A stretch of DNA of 64,000 bases from Rhizophlyctis rosea (GCA_027596075.1 JADGJC010000020.1:184849-248848); one strand, 5' to 3'; shown: positions 11,197 through 23,179, numbered from the stretch's first letter. The notes: generated by a model not told the origin, from the sequence alone. Numbers and translations: made by a program.

Positions 11197-11495
11197 ATAA
11201 GATTAGAACAGACTTCCAAAGGGTCCTCTCAACAAGACAAAGTAGATTATGTAAATCGTGCCTGGAGTTTTGTAATTGTGACCTTAAAAGGTCCGTATGT
11301 AAAATAGGTATCTAAAAGAGGACTTCGTCTTGGAGGATGTTTTGTTTACAACGTGACTTTTTTGGTTTGGTTTGAACCGGCTCGGCTGTTCATTGGGTGC
11401 TCCGAGATCGTGGTTCGCCTCTCACCCTTTCCTCAAGTGTCCTGATAACATTTCCGACGAAATCTACTTGGATCAAGTACCCTCCAACCGCGAAT

Positions 11496-12686
11496 ATGAA
11501 CACTGTGAGGCGTTCCGTACTCCACCACGGAAAATCAATCTCTGCACGTGCAGGTACATCTCAGTACAGCACCATTCCATCCATCTCCCACCCACCTCGA
11601 ACACCAAACCGACCACACCCGCGCCGCCAACACTCAAGCGCTGCAGCCTCCCATACCTCCTCCCACACCACCGTAGACGACGCGGAAGTCCTAAAGTTCT
11701 CTCGCGCAGCAGCAGAATGGTGGAACCCGCGGGGCGAGTTCGCCATGCTTCACCGTATGAACCCGGTCCGCGTCCGATACATCCGGTCGATGCTCGAGCA
11801 GTATTTTGGGACTGTGAGTGGGAGCGCGCAACCGTTCCAAGGATTGAGAATATTGGATATTGGGTGTGGTGGGGGGTTGTTGTCTGAGGTGAGGGTTTCA
11901 GAGTGTCGGTGAATGTTGAATGATGCCGCGTACTTACCGGTGAAGGACAGTCACTAGCGCGGTTAGGTGCAACGGTTGTAGGGGCCGACGCTTCTTCAGA
12001 GAACATCCAAATAGCACGAATACACGCATCACAGGATCCAATGCTTTCGCGAGGAGCAGGATCAATAGAGTTTAGACATACGACAGCTGGTGAGTTTGCC
12101 CTGATTTTCCTCGTCGCCACATTGAATTTTATTGATCGCTTGGCCACATCCATAGAGACACTAGCTGACGAAGGCGAACAATTTGACGTCGTCTGCGGTT
12201 TGGAGATCATTGAACACGTCTCAGACCCCAATCTCTTCGTTCGCGTATGCTCTCAACTTACCAAGGTGGATAGATGAAAAAGTGACAAGTCGCCTAGAAG
12301 GTAGCCTTTCGCTAACACTGAACATACAACCCGAACAGCCGAACGGTCTCCTATTCTTCTCCACCATTAACCGCACCGCAACATCCTATCTTTTCACCAT
12401 CCTTCTCGCAGAACATCTCCTAAAATGGGTCCCACCCGGCACACACGATCACGGCAAATACATTACACCAGAAGAGATGGAGAAGTTCTTGAAGACGAAT
12501 GGGTGCGATCTGTTGGATGCAAGTGGGATTGCATATGAGCCGTGGCGGAATCAGTGGAAGTTGCTGGGAGGCGATAGTTTAGGGGACTTGCATATGAATT
12601 ATATTGTGGCGGCCATGAGGAGTGGTGGGGCGAGTGGTGGGGAAGAGAGTCGGGAAGGGAATGATGTGGATGCTCGTGTTGCATGA
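11496..12686 (+). CDS. COQ3: Ubiquinone biosynthesis O-methyltransferase Coq3
   Basis: Mitochondrial SAM-dependent O-methyltransferase acting on polyprenyl-dihydroxybenzoate and demethylubiquinol in coenzyme Q synthesis. Exons 11496-11888, 11951-12089, 12156-12265 and 12339-12686 sum to 330 codons including the stop. Residues 1-60 are Arg/Ser-rich without acids, as expected of a matrix-targeting peptide. The core begins EVLKFSRAAAEWWNPRGEF, a Coq3/UbiG signature. SAM-binding motif I is LDIGCGGGLLSE, ended by intron 1. VVGADAS follows, and FDVVCGLEIIEHV is the post-I motif. The C-terminal half has FFSTINRT and HDHGKYITPEEM. A GTG-initiated extension upstream is possible, but the ATG at 11496 gives a normal presequence. 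Confidence 0.93.
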
Positions 12687-12930
12687 ATAAGACATAGTCC
12701 GCGCGGGTAAGAAGCACTGTGTACGACATTGTTCAATGCTTTGGAAGGTCGGGCCGGATGCTGTTACAACACGATCAAAATCTGTGCGAATAAAGGGCAC
12801 CGATCCCCCAAAAGACGTTATATATATGTACATGATTTACAGGCCACCAATCCGGCTAAACTAAGTAAACTACGCTAATAGTGGAATTGACTAAGCTATA
12901 TGGTTGATCAAGCGGGCATAACCTCGGCAT

Positions 12931-13725
12931 TTAGACATTGGCTGCCGAGCCAAATAGGGTCCAATCATGAATCGCAAAGCTTTTGACCAAGCGGATGAAG
13001 TTTTCTTTCGCCACCTCAGAGGATCCGACATTGCCGTGAGACTCGAGCAGAGCTTGTGCGGAACTGCTGTGCGATCCAATGACGACGGGATGGTTGAAAG
13101 TGATCAATATGTCGGTTTGGACGTTTGGCAGGCGAAAAGTGGCCATGTACAGCTGAACAAGGTTGTGGGCCGCCGCGCCCTGTTCGTTGAATTTGGTGAT
13201 GGACTGTTCCCCGAGAAGGACGGATACAGTGGATGTACGGCTATGTGCGAGTCGCATCAGTTTACTGGTCTTCTCTTAATTTCAGATATTGTCCGAAAGT
13301 TCTTACGGGAGGGTCGGAAACAAGTCTAGGGACAAGTGTTCCACGGAAATGATGCGGCTCGATTGCTTTGCGTCGTTGTCATCAGCGAGCTGCCAGAAAT
13401 GGTAACTACGTCGAACTATCAGTATGGCTGTGAGAATGTTATATACAAAGGGATTGGGGCGAACCTTGCAGCTTCTTCGGCTGGCGTTTCCGCCAACTCC
13501 AAGATTTCCACAATGAGACTTTGGTCTGTTGCTTGGTCAACGAAAACTTCTTGGTGGTCGGGTACTTCCCGGAGAATGCTGTATGAGAGAGTCATACGGG
13601 CTGGGCTATGTGTGTGGAAGTTTTGTAAGTTACCTGACATCAATGTAGGCGTCTGGGATGGCTGCCGAAATGGCGCCTCCATACAAGGGACGTTGGCTCG
13701 CGGCGGGTACTTCCGGCACTGCCAT
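12931..13725 (-). CDS. MOG1: Ran-binding nuclear import factor Mog1
   Basis: Small protein that binds Ran/Gsp1 and promotes nucleotide release in nuclear transport. The four minus-strand exons are 13634-13725, 13465-13578, 13307-13405 and 12931-13264. They join in phase to 213 codons including the stop, the usual Mog1 size. Exon 1 has LYGGAISAAIPDAYIDVS. Exon 2 has LREVPDHQEVF and IVEILE. Exon 3 starts YHFWQLADDNDA. Exon 4 has QTDILITFNHPVVI and ends RLVKSFAIHDWTLFG. All are Mog1/PsbP-like fold landmarks. Introns are only 42-59 nt; the second has a GTTCGC donor, less canonical than the others. It is divergent from DHX40, with about 275 bp between start codons. Confidence 0.9.
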
Positions 13726-14000
13726 GGTTTTGTGTGGGTCGGGTGTGATATGGAACGAACTGAATGGTGCTGTGCTGGAGCGTTGTTTCCGCCACGTTTA
13801 TATAGGCATCTGTCCAGATGAAACTGCGCGTGAGAGAGCTGCGCAAAACACTTTTTGAAGCGCAGCAAAATGAACATGCGGATGTGGCGCAGTGACACTC
13901 CTTGTCATGCCAGTTCGAGAGGAATGAGCGACTTTCCACTTTCCCTTGTTGCTACCGGCCAGGTATTGACAACGACACTTTAGAATCAGGACAAACAAAG

Positions 14001-16947
14001 ATGTCTCGAGCTGGTGATAGAAGTCGATACGAAAGCGACAGGAAAAGCTTGCCCATATACTCATACAAAGACGATCTCGTAAACGCGCTTGAACAGTATC
14101 AATGCCTGGTGGTTGTGGGCGACACTGGCAGTGGGAAAACCACACAATTGCCACAGTATGCTCTCGAAGCGCTACCCTCCGTGCGGTCTATTGCCGTCAC
14201 TCAACCACGACGGATAGCAGCGATCTCCGCTGCGCGCCGAGTGTCGGACGAGATGGGCACGCGTTTGGGAGAGGAAGTCGGCTACTCCATCAGATTTGAC
14301 CGGGTTGCGTCGAACAAGACGAAGTTGTTGTACATGACGGACGGCACGTTGCTGAGAGCGTGTGTAACTGATCCGAAGATTGAGGCGTATGATCTTGTCA
14401 TTCTTGATGAAGCTCACGAGAGAAGCTTGGAAACTGGTGGGAACGTTACTTGCAAACAGCATGCGAACGGTACACTGACATGATAAACTTTTTAGATATT
14501 CTTTTTGGTCTCCTTCGACGAGCTTGTCGGCTACGCCCCAACCTCAAACTCGTGGTGATGAGCGCAACACTTGACATCGAAAAGTTCAGCGACTTCTTTG
14601 GGGACTGCCCCGTATTCGCCATACCAGGCAGAATGTTTGACGTGGACATCTTCTGGCAAAAGAAGATGAAGTTTGCTAGTTTGAAAGCGACTTATGTGCA
14701 ACGAGCTGTCGAAACAGTGATGCACATTCATAAGAACGAGGAGCCTGGTGACATGTGAGTTCTTTTTCCGCAAATCGCAATCGTGAATACAGATGAATGC
14801 TAACCGACATCATAGCTTGGTTTTCTTGACCGGTCAACAAGAGATCGAGCAAGCGATACGCAAGCTGCAAGAGCTTCATGATGAATTGGACTATCGCGAA
14901 GTTCGTCATGAATTGAGAGACATATCTATACTTCCGATCTTCTCTGCTTTGGAGACAATGGAGCAGCGGGCTATATTTGACAGACCGAGAGAAGGAGTGC
15001 GAAAGGTCGTTCTCTCAACGAATATTGCTCAGACCTCTGTCACCGTGCCGGGAATTAGGTAAGAGAGCGCAACGGATGCGAGGATTAGTTGCTCTGTTGC
15101 TTATCAATGTTGTGCTCGACAGATACGTCGTTGATTCTGGTTTTGTCAAGCAAAAAGTGAGTGCGTCCTTGATCGTGATGGGTGTGACTACCTAGCATGA
15201 AACGCTCTGACCTTTCAGTAGATGTATGACGCCCAAACGGGAATGGACGCCCTTGTAGTAGTTCCCATTAGTCAGGCAGCCGCCACACAACGTGCCGGCA
15301 GAGCTGGACGGTATGCTGAGCACATATTCTTGCCCTTACGTTAGTCAAGCACTAAATAACAAACAACAGTACCGCGACGGGTAAAGTTTACCGCCTGTAT
15401 TCACGTGAAGCTTTTGATGATATGGAGCCAGGTAGGTATTGACCATGAGCTATTACATCCGAACCTTAGCTGAGCAGTCCGCTTGCAGCAACGATACCGG
15501 AAATTCAGCGCAGCTCTCTGATAGGAACAGTACTGAACTTGAAAACCATGGGAATCAATGATATTTTGAACTTTGAGTTCATTGACCCACCCGATCCGAA
15601 CTTGGTAGTTGCCGCAATCCGACGACTATTTTTGCTGGGTATGTCGGGTCGACTTGAGCAATGCCACTGCTCCTCATTCTCAAATCCCTTACAGGCGCAG
15701 TGGACGAGAATGGCCATTTAACCCATCTTGGCAGTCAGATGGCGCATTTCCCAATCTCCCCGTTCCTATCCCGTACCATAATCTCCGCCGCCCGCGACTT
15801 TGCCTGCTCCTACGAAATCACGATAATAGCGGCGACGCTCTCAGTAGAAGAGATTTTCTCTACTCCCAGATCGGAAAAGAAGAAGGAGCTGGCTGAAAAG
15901 GCTCGCCGCCAATTTGACCATCCAGCTGGAGATCACCTTACACTTCTGAACGTGTTCGAGGAGTGGAAGAGGACCGATTTCGATAAGGATTGGTGCTTTG
16001 AGAACTTCGTGCACTACCGAGCAATGAAAGCCGCGAGGAGTGTGAGAGAGCAGTTGACGGATCTGATGGACGGTCTACGTTTGCCAGTTGTCTCGTGTCG
16101 GGAGGGTAGGAAGGGTAATGATAGTGAAAGTCCAACCCGAAAGAGGAGAAGAACGGAGGGAGACGGAGAAGTGGACCCGACTCCGATTTTACGGTCGTTA
16201 TGCACGGCATTTTACGTCAACACCGCCAAACGACATACACATCGGCCATTTTTCTTCCATTACGTGACATCGGCGGGGCTTACTTCCGGCGGAACATCTT
16301 CTCTTGATGGCGAGACGACGCAGCAAACGTCCTGGGGACCTGGGATGGTTGCGTTACATCTAGATTCAAAGTCGGCACTGGCGCAAGCTCGACATCCTCC
16401 CGACTGGATCATATACAATGATATTCAGTATGTGAACAGGGCCAACATGCGGTGTGCGAGCAGGATCGACTTCAGTATGGTGGAAGTGTTGATGGGAAGG
16501 ATCAAACTTGTTGATGATAGGGCGTTGGCGGGCATGGGTGCGGATAGATCTAGAAGGAGTAGCATTGTTAGCTTGGTTGATGTGATTGAAGCGGATAAGA
16601 AGAACGGAGGAGGCAGCGATGGCGACTCGGTCGGAGGAGACAAAGGGGAGGAGGAGGGCAAGAGCGAAGGAAGGAGGAAGCGAGACAGAAGCGGGGAGTT
16701 GGAATTTGAGGTTCTGCACGAGGTCATTGATGAGCAACGGCATTCTGAACGGGCTATTGGGGAAGCGGTGGGAAAGAGCGGAGGGGAAGGGAGCGCTGGT
16801 GGATTACGAATCAGTGCTGTGGAATTGTCACCTGTCCGTCGAATTCAGGAAGCAGGACCGACGCCGGAAGAGGAGGAAGCTAATGCTAGAGCGGCGAAAG
16901 CTGCTGCTGCTCGCGAGAAGTATTTGAGTAGGAAGAAGAAGCGATGA
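14001..16947 (+). CDS. DHX40: DEAH-box RNA helicase, DHX40-like
   Basis: ATP-dependent RNA helicase. Exons 14001-14436, 14496-14754, 14816-15058, 15123-15156, 15222-15310, 15370-15431, 15489-15638 and 15695-16947 give 841 residues. Visible motifs are I (GDTGSGKTTQ, residues 40-49), II (DEAH, 136-139), III (SAT) and VI (QRAGRAGR). The HA2/winged-helix region has NGHLTHLGSQMAHFPI, and the OB-fold region has HRPFFFHYV. The near-identical start of the helicase core to the protein start, TDILFGLL, and the ILVFLTGQQEIEQ and RYVVDSGFVKQK blocks fit DHX40 better than Prp2/16/22/43. Beyond the OB-fold there is an unusual tail of about 150 residues, rich in Lys/Glu/Gly/Ser (16550-16940) and ending KYLSRKKKR. 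Substrate is unknown. It could instead be another spliceosome-type DEAH paralogue. Confidence 0.85.
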
Positions 16948-17340
16948 TGATGTATCATGTAATTTACGTGATCGATAATATATCCTCGCGGGTATGCATC
17001 GAGTTTTATCGGCACCGGTATCCGGCGACTGAAGTGGTGTTTCGTCGATTGGTTTCGGGGGTCATTGACTCGTCGGACCCTGAAGTGCAACATAATGTGG
17101 CTATGTCACCAATAAAGAATGACCTATCTGAGCGGACCACCCTGGATGGATGTCATGGCTTCGACTGTCACAAACAACAGCCCATCCGCTCCCGTTGTCG
17201 TTAATATGCATGCATCTCCTAAATCTCCAAAACGGTAAGTGCCTCAGATTTACCATTTTGTGATATCGTCGGGGTTCCGGACTCAAATGAGCCGCTTTCC
17301 GTGCTTACCTCCCCTCCATTGTTGGCAATCTTAACGCACC
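16948..17340. other. Intergenic region after DHX40
   Basis: About 390 bp with no coding signal. It contains the DHX40 3' end. No repeats were recognised. Confidence 0.4.
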
Positions 17341-17565
17341 ATGGCAAAAAAGAAAGTAGCACGAGCTGACGAACCTGGGCGTACACAACCTTCTGAAGGC
17401 ACTACAGGGAGTCGAAAGGACAAAACCGCTCAGGCGCTGTTGGCGGCCTCCGAAGTTGATCGGCCTATGGAACCTCGTCGAGCGCAGCATGCTACTGCCC
17501 AGCGGGAGGTACCGGAGGCGCCTCACTCAAGAGCAGAAGAGGATGGCTTTCTGCATTGCTGGTAG
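17341..17565 (+). CDS. Uncertain short ORF, 74 codons
   Basis: Begins with a plausible ATG and a basic N-terminus (MAKKKVARADEPG), then a Lys/Arg/Ala-rich stretch. Near 17456 another frame becomes the longer one and reads LWNLVERSM...LTQEQKRMAF, as if a frameshift or unrecognised intron separated two parts of one gene. No family is recognised. It lies next to the pectin methylesterase relic and may itself be a gene fragment. Low confidence that it is expressed. Confidence 0.2.
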   Translation: MAKKKVARADEPGRTQPSEGTTGSRKDKTAQALLAASEVDRPMEPRRAQHATAQREVPEAPHSRAEEDGFLHCW

Positions 17566-18029
17566 CTGTCGGTATGTGTTAGAAGACTCTCCAAGTAATC
17601 TGTCGAGTTGTGTCCATTTATGTCTTCGTGATGTGTCTGTAGCCATTGGTTTGCTGGCTGTCATCTTCGACATGCAAAACTTGCTCGGTGGGATCAACTC
17701 GTTTTGCATGTTTGCTGCAGAATGATTGGCTGACTAACAAAGGGTTGGAACATGTGCGAGATCGACTGCCTCGTGGTAAGGTTGCGCTTCCGTGCAAGTT
17801 CTGGTCGCTGCTCAAAATTGAAGACTAACATTATACCATATAGCCATCACTGAACGCACGCTTCAAAATGTACTGCCGACAAGAGACTCAAGGAGCGCAT
17901 CTGGAAAGACGTGCGGCGGAGGGTGTCTGTACCTCCACCAAGTGGAAAACATCAACAACGAAGACATATGTAAGAATGCTGTATCCTTCCCATTTCATTT
18001 CGGACTTGCAGTGGTGTTCATTCGTCATG
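17566..18029. other. Region between uncertain ORF and esterase relic
   Basis: Several short ORFs in all frames with intron-like GT...AG stretches, but nothing assignable. It may hold the lost 5' end of the pectin methylesterase gene. No signal peptide could be located. Confidence 0.3.
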
Positions 18030-18800
18030 ATTAGACCACCAAAACCGTTGCCAGTACCGCAACCATCACTTCCACAAAGAAAGTTCCCACAACATACACC
18101 CTCACGGATTCATTAGAGATAACGAAATCAAATTTCATTGTCTGTCGATACCCAGGGATGACTGGAGATGTTTATGTTCAGCGCGGAGTTTGGACCAATA
18201 CCCAGGGAGGGCATTAGCAACAAAGACACTGCAGTCTTGATTATCAAAGAGGACGTGAGGGATGTTCAGATCTTTGATATCAGTTGGCTTCTACGGATGT
18301 ACATCATTGGGTTTCCAAGATACCATTCTTCTTGGAGAGAATGCGATAACGTATTTCGAGAACTGCTACATCGAAGGAAGTAAGTGATGTGATGTGGTTT
18401 GGTTTGAAAGTGAAGCGTCGAACTATGATTCACTTTTCACTTCACCAGCGGTTGATTACATATGGGGTTACGGGCTGGGCTACTTCGAATCCTGTACCAT
18501 CACCAGCACATACAAGTCCACTCCTGCGACTTCCGCCCTGGCATACCAACCCTTTCCTACCTCGCAAGCGGCACCTTATCATACACAGATGTGGATCTGG
18601 CAACTCCGAACACAGATGTGGATCGGGCAACTCCGCACACAGATGGGACTTTGTTTGGGAGTACAACAACAATGGGCCGGGAGCGTGGGAATCTAATGCG
18701 GCGGGACGCAGGGCTTTTGCGACCTTCCTGACCCTGATCAAGCACAAGCATACACGGAGGAGAATGTGTTCAACAACAGCATCAATTGGATAGTCACCAC
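18030..18800 (+). pseudogene. Pectin methylesterase (CE8) relic, copy 1
   Basis: Pieces of a carbohydrate esterase family 8 beta-helix occur in order but in different frames. ITSTKKVPTTYTLTD and RYPGMTGDVYVQRGVW come first, followed by an in-frame stop after TQGGH. Then come DTAVLIIKEDVRDVQIFD, GFYGCTSLGFQDTILLGEN with ENCYIEGS in another frame, VDYIWGYGLGYFESC after an intron-like gap, then WEYNNNGPGAWESNAAGRR and QAYTEENVFNNSINWIV. The stretch between the VDYIWGYG block and the NNGPGAW block is far shorter than in copy 2. It lacks the QNR...GFIFDE and YLGRPWN segments and instead holds a 27-bp tandem repeat. Internal deletion plus at least three frame breaks make an active enzyme unlikely. 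It runs straight into copy 2. Confidence 0.75.
18583..18647 (+). repeat. 27-bp tandem repeat, about 2.4 units, inside the relic
   Basis: Units start at 18583, 18610 and 18637 (the last partial). Each begins ACACAGATGTGGATC, and they differ at a few positions. The repeat lies exactly where conserved esterase segments are missing from copy 1, so it probably marks a rearrangement point. Confidence 0.85.
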
Positions 18801-19886
18801 ATACAGTGGATCTACACCTGCTCCTGTGCCCATTTTGGGGCCAGAAAAGACGGTGATGGTGGGTCCAGTGGTGACAGGCGCCGCCTTCACCACCATTCAG
18901 GCTGCCTTCAATTTCCTTCCAGGAGACGGCAGTCGGGCAACCGTAGCCATATATCCTGGAGAATACAATGAGCAAGTGTCGGTTTCGAGGTCTTACACCA
19001 CATTGAAACGAATGCCAGACGCTTCAGGGGAAGTTATTGTTCAATACGGAACTCACTACCCTGCCTCCGCTGGGCAAAATGTTGCAACGGCGGTATTGAT
19101 AATAATTAAGAACTATCTCAACATCAAGGTGTGGGTCTTTCGGACACTTCTTACTTCCTCCGGAATCACAACAACATCTTGATAGCCTCTAACAAAATGT
19201 TGGTGCGGGTCTACATCATGACCTTCCAGAACAACTACGGCGTTGGCGCGACGACGAAATCGGTCTTGCCCTGAATGTCAACGGCCAAAAGACCAGTCTC
19301 ACGACTGCAAGTTCATTGCATTCCAGGACACCGTCCTGATCAACAAACCCTCTTCAGTCTATTTTGACAACTGCTACATCGAGGGCTCCGTCGATTACAT
19401 ATGGGGATACGGACAAGCGTACTTCTACCGCTTCACCATGGCGGGCAACTCGGCTGGTTGCGTAACCGCACAAAACAGAGAAAGTTTGACGTATGCTGGA
19501 GGGTTCATCTTCGATGAGTACGTAGTGAAAGCGATTGTGCCATCTACTTTGCCAGGCAACGCATCTATAGTGTATACGGATTCGGCATCATTGATTGGGA
19601 AGGGATACCTCGGACGGCCGTGGAACGCCAACGCATTAGTGATTTTCATGAATTCGGTTCTTGGGGATATCAATGCTTTGGGCTGGCAGGGATGGAATGG
19701 AGCCCCTATTGCGAACACCACCTTCTGCGGGGAATATATAATACGGGGCCTGGGTCTGGGGCTGGCGGGGTGCCAGGAGCAGGACGGGTTGCTTGCACTC
19801 AAATGTTGTCACAGGCACAGGCTGAGTCTTATAAGCCAGCCAAATTCTTCCCAACTGTCAGCTGGATTGATGGATTTTATGTGTGA
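18801..19886 (+). pseudogene. Pectin methylesterase (CE8) relic, copy 2
   Basis: A fuller second CE8 domain follows copy 1 through a short TTYSGSTPAPVPILGP linker. It opens with AAFTTIQAAFNFLPGD and ATVAIYPGEYNEQVSV, the usual start of the family. Later blocks are FQNNYGVGATT, ALNVNGQKTSL, FIAFQDTVLI, FDNCYIEGSVDYIWGYGQAYF, GCVTAQNRES, GGFIFDEYVV, GYLGRPWNANALVIFMNS and TFCGEY. These include the catalytic-core QD, VDYIWG and LGRPW motifs. The frame breaks between VGATT and ALNVNG, again before DCKFIAF, and again between TFCGEY and NTGPGSGAGGV. The last break is at an ATATAT run near 19735. The C-terminus (FFPTVSWIDGFYV) is intact to the stop at 19886. A sequencing-error origin is possible but would need several independent errors. 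Confidence 0.78.
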
Positions 19887-20283
19887 GGTGCTATGGGATT
19901 GGGTAAGCTGTAAGGTTTCTCATATTGGGAAAGGGATGTCATTAACTTGGGCCCCTCAGGAAATGCAAAGGACAAGTGATTCTGGGATGATTCGGAGATT
20001 GAGCATCTAAATCGGACAGACTTTGACATAGGAACATGTTCTCAATAACATTATAGCTGAGCATCACACCTGAGAGCGTGCGAGAGTTGTTGGTTTACCT
20101 TAACTTGCGCGAATCTGCTCGCCATCGCCCAGAATGGATGTACATAATACCATCAACACTCAAAAAACCTTGTTTGCGTCTTGCCCAAGCTCGCAGCTCG
20201 ATTGTAGATATAGTACATTGTGGTCTGTACAAAGTGATGAAACACGACTTCCAAAGCAGTGGCACGTCCCCGTGGAAGCCCTC
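19887..20283. other. Intergenic region, esterase relic / PPWD1
   Basis: About 400 bp between the relic and the 3' end of PPWD1. Only short ORFs. Nothing recognised. Confidence 0.4.
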
Positions 20284-22850
20284 TCACCGGACTTCGATAT
20301 TGAGAATTTTCACATCTTCGACAGGCTTATCTCCCTTGTCCACCCGCACCGTTTCAATCTTATGGATGACGTCCATACCACCCGTCGCACGACCGAATAT
20401 CGTATGTTTGTTGTCCAACCATGGCTACATGACAGAAAAGTGTGAGTTCCGAGTATGTATGATTCAATGGCCAACAAACAAACATGCATGAACTAACTTA
20501 CCGTCGGCACCACCGTAATGAAAAACTGGCTAGCATTCGTGTTGGGCCCACTATTTGCCATGCTTAGCGTGTACGCTCTGTCGTGCTTGACAGCCTTATG
20601 GAACTCATCCTCAAAATCATGACCCCAAATCGAGTCCCCACCGGTCCCGTCCCCCAACGGATCTCCAGTCTGAATCATGAATCCTTTGATAACCCTATGG
20701 AAGATCACATTCTCGTAGTATCCCTTCTTCGCCAACCCAACAAAGTTCTCCACAGCCTTCGGCGCATACTCCGGGAATAGGCGGATGTGGATGTCACCAT
20801 AGGTGGTGTGGATGATGGCCGAGGAACCGAGAGTGGATTTGAGGTTGGTGTGAGCCGCTGCTACAGTTTGCTCTTCGCGTGAAGGCTTTTCGTTGAAGAT
20901 GTCGCGTCCGGTGCTGCTTCCGGCGGACTCCTCTCTGCAATGTATATTGTCAATATCTCGGTATGCAGTTCAATCACATGGTACACCTTTGCGACACGTA
21001 CGAATCGGGTTCACGTCTGGAGAAACAGTAGAAGCGATTTCTTTTGTATGCGGTGCAAAATATTGTCGGATCTGTCACTTCTGATTCTTTGTACACCGGG
21101 TTGTCCGAAGCCGCCATTGCCTGTTGGATGGAATTTAGTAATAGTTCAATGTTCCAAGTGAGCAATTACTATTATACCAAAGTAACAAGGTTTTTCCGCT
21201 TTGGCGCGCCTTGATACAGTGCGATGTTCATGAACCTTTGCGTCTCCTGTTTCCCCACCAATCGCACAACTTTGTTTGTATGAATGTTGACAATCTTGAT
21301 GCCCAACAATGTCGGATAGATGACGAAGTTCCCAGTTTCATCAAAGACTGGTTCGGAAGGTGAGTTTGTGGACGCAACAGCTTGCTGCACGGACTTCTGC
21401 ACCTACCTGCGTTGGCAGTTGATGATTGTCCCCCCTTCAGCTTCTCAATCTCTCGCTCGATGGCTAGCCGTCGTCCGAACTCCATATCGTCCAATCGATG
21501 TACAGCGGTGCCACCTTGCTGCATCTCCGACACGACAGAAAGGCTCTCGTCATATTTCTTTAGCAGCCTCCCAGATCGAAAATCAAAGATCCTAATCTGT
21601 CGATCGCCAAACCCAAACGTCACAAACTTGCTGTAGTCCGGTGAAAAGTTCAACGAAGTCGGTGAGACTTTGGCCTGTTTACGAATCGAGTAAGTGAGAA
21701 GAAGATAGACCCATCGCGGAAGCTTAACATACCTTTTTGAATTCGTATAAGTCAGTGTCGCTCTTGAACTGCCAGTCTATTGCGGAGCTCATCGGTGGAG
21801 CAAAGTCTAGTTCAGGGGAAGGCTGCCAGTATTCTACCATCCCTCCCGCGTCAACGCTCACAACCACATTCGCGATGGGGTTGTACTTCATTATGTTTAC
21901 TGGGCTTGAATGAATTGTCGAAATGGTATGAAGTGGTTCTACGCTCCCGCGTCCATCGTATAAATGAATGGCTGATGACTCTCGATCCGAGCTGCAGCAC
22001 TTTGAGCTTGATGTTTCACCGATCATGCGGCCAAATAGACAGCACATACCTAGCAAGGAGAGCGTGCGCCTGGTCCTTCTTGTAAATCCAGCACACGGCA
22101 TTGGGTGAATATTGAAGTTTTATCATGTTGATCATATCTGCAAGATTTGTCAAAAAGCCTAATCGTTGAACAACAAAGTGCGTCGGCCGCAGTACCAAAG
22201 TTGATCACATCGAAGACTTTCAGCCCTTTATCCACAGCGGTCGTAGCCAGTAATGTTCCATCGAAGCTCACATCAATGGCTGTGATGGCGCCGAGATGGG
22301 CTCGGAAATGCTTCACAAACTCGATGCCTTTATCTGTTTTCTTCCAGAACTTGACATGGCCATCAACTGACGTCGTGATCAAAAAGTCTGTCCTGTATGA
22401 TTTTTAGACGTCAGTAGCTATACTGATGATATCGAGAAATCGATTACAGACTTTGTTAATGCAACGAAGTTAACCACATCTCTATGCATCAGACTCCGCT
22501 CGTACATTTCAGCGCTTGGTAAGTTCTCCAGGTACAAGACTTCGTGCTCCAGGACTGCAGTGGGAAGTCAGGGTGGCAGGTCACGGTCGCCGCCAACGTC
22601 GAGTCAAAAGGAACATACCGCGCAGACGCTTGCGTTTCCGAGGAGCTGCCTCCGAAGTGACGGGCATTGGCCCTACATCGTCAGAATCTGAATCTTCGTC
22701 TGGAAGGAGGAGTTGCGAAGGTGAGCCTTGATGCCGAGTGACAAATCGTTCTCCCACACACACACCAGCTTGGTCATTTTCAGAACCGACGGTGTCAGCC
22801 TCCAATGCCCGCTTATGTCCTGCTATTGCCTCCTCTGAGTTGCCGTCCAT
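20284..22850 (-). CDS. PPWD1: WD-repeat cyclophilin PPWD1 (peptidyl-prolyl isomerase)
   Basis: Spliceosome-associated protein joining N-terminal WD40 repeats to a C-terminal cyclophilin. Exon 1 starts at the ATG at 22850 ([11 protein letters not shown]), followed by an acidic [13 protein letters not shown] and RKRKRLRG. The next exons have [19 protein letters not shown] and [14 protein letters not shown], then [13 protein letters not shown] and other WD blades, then [12 protein letters not shown] and [18 protein letters not shown]. The cyclophilin domain (20290-20850) has [33 protein letters not shown] and [16 protein letters not shown], so the catalytic Arg, Gln and Phe residues are present. 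It ends KILNIEVR with the stop at 20284. Many introns of 50-80 nt. It is divergent from ANKRD40. Confidence 0.92.
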
Positions 22851-23179
22851 AGTTTCTTTTAGAAAATTGGCCGCTGTGGGGTACGGAGGCAGGATTGAGT
22901 AGATCTACTTTTCACAGCATTGTCAGCAAAGAAAGCAAGCAAGGGAAGTAGGGAGAACTTGCAAGTGACCAATAATAGCTCTAGTATCTTGCTAACTGCG
23001 CAGCGCTCGGCTACAGGACCGGGCCCTGAGGCCCTGAGGCAGGGCCGACTCGGGCCGCTACAAGGAACAAAAATACCGGTAAGAGAACAACTTCCAAATC
23101 ATTCCATTCCTCACAAACCAATCTCACCGCCCCAACCTACCAAGGGTCACATCAAACCCTCCTTATAGTTGTTTTCGTT

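Noticed and set aside
13875..13935. TGGCGCAGTGA and AGTTCGAGAGG words resembling tRNA A and B boxes
   Set aside because: Spacing is too short for a tRNA, and no acceptor or anticodon stem can be drawn. It also lies in the MOG1/DHX40 promoter.
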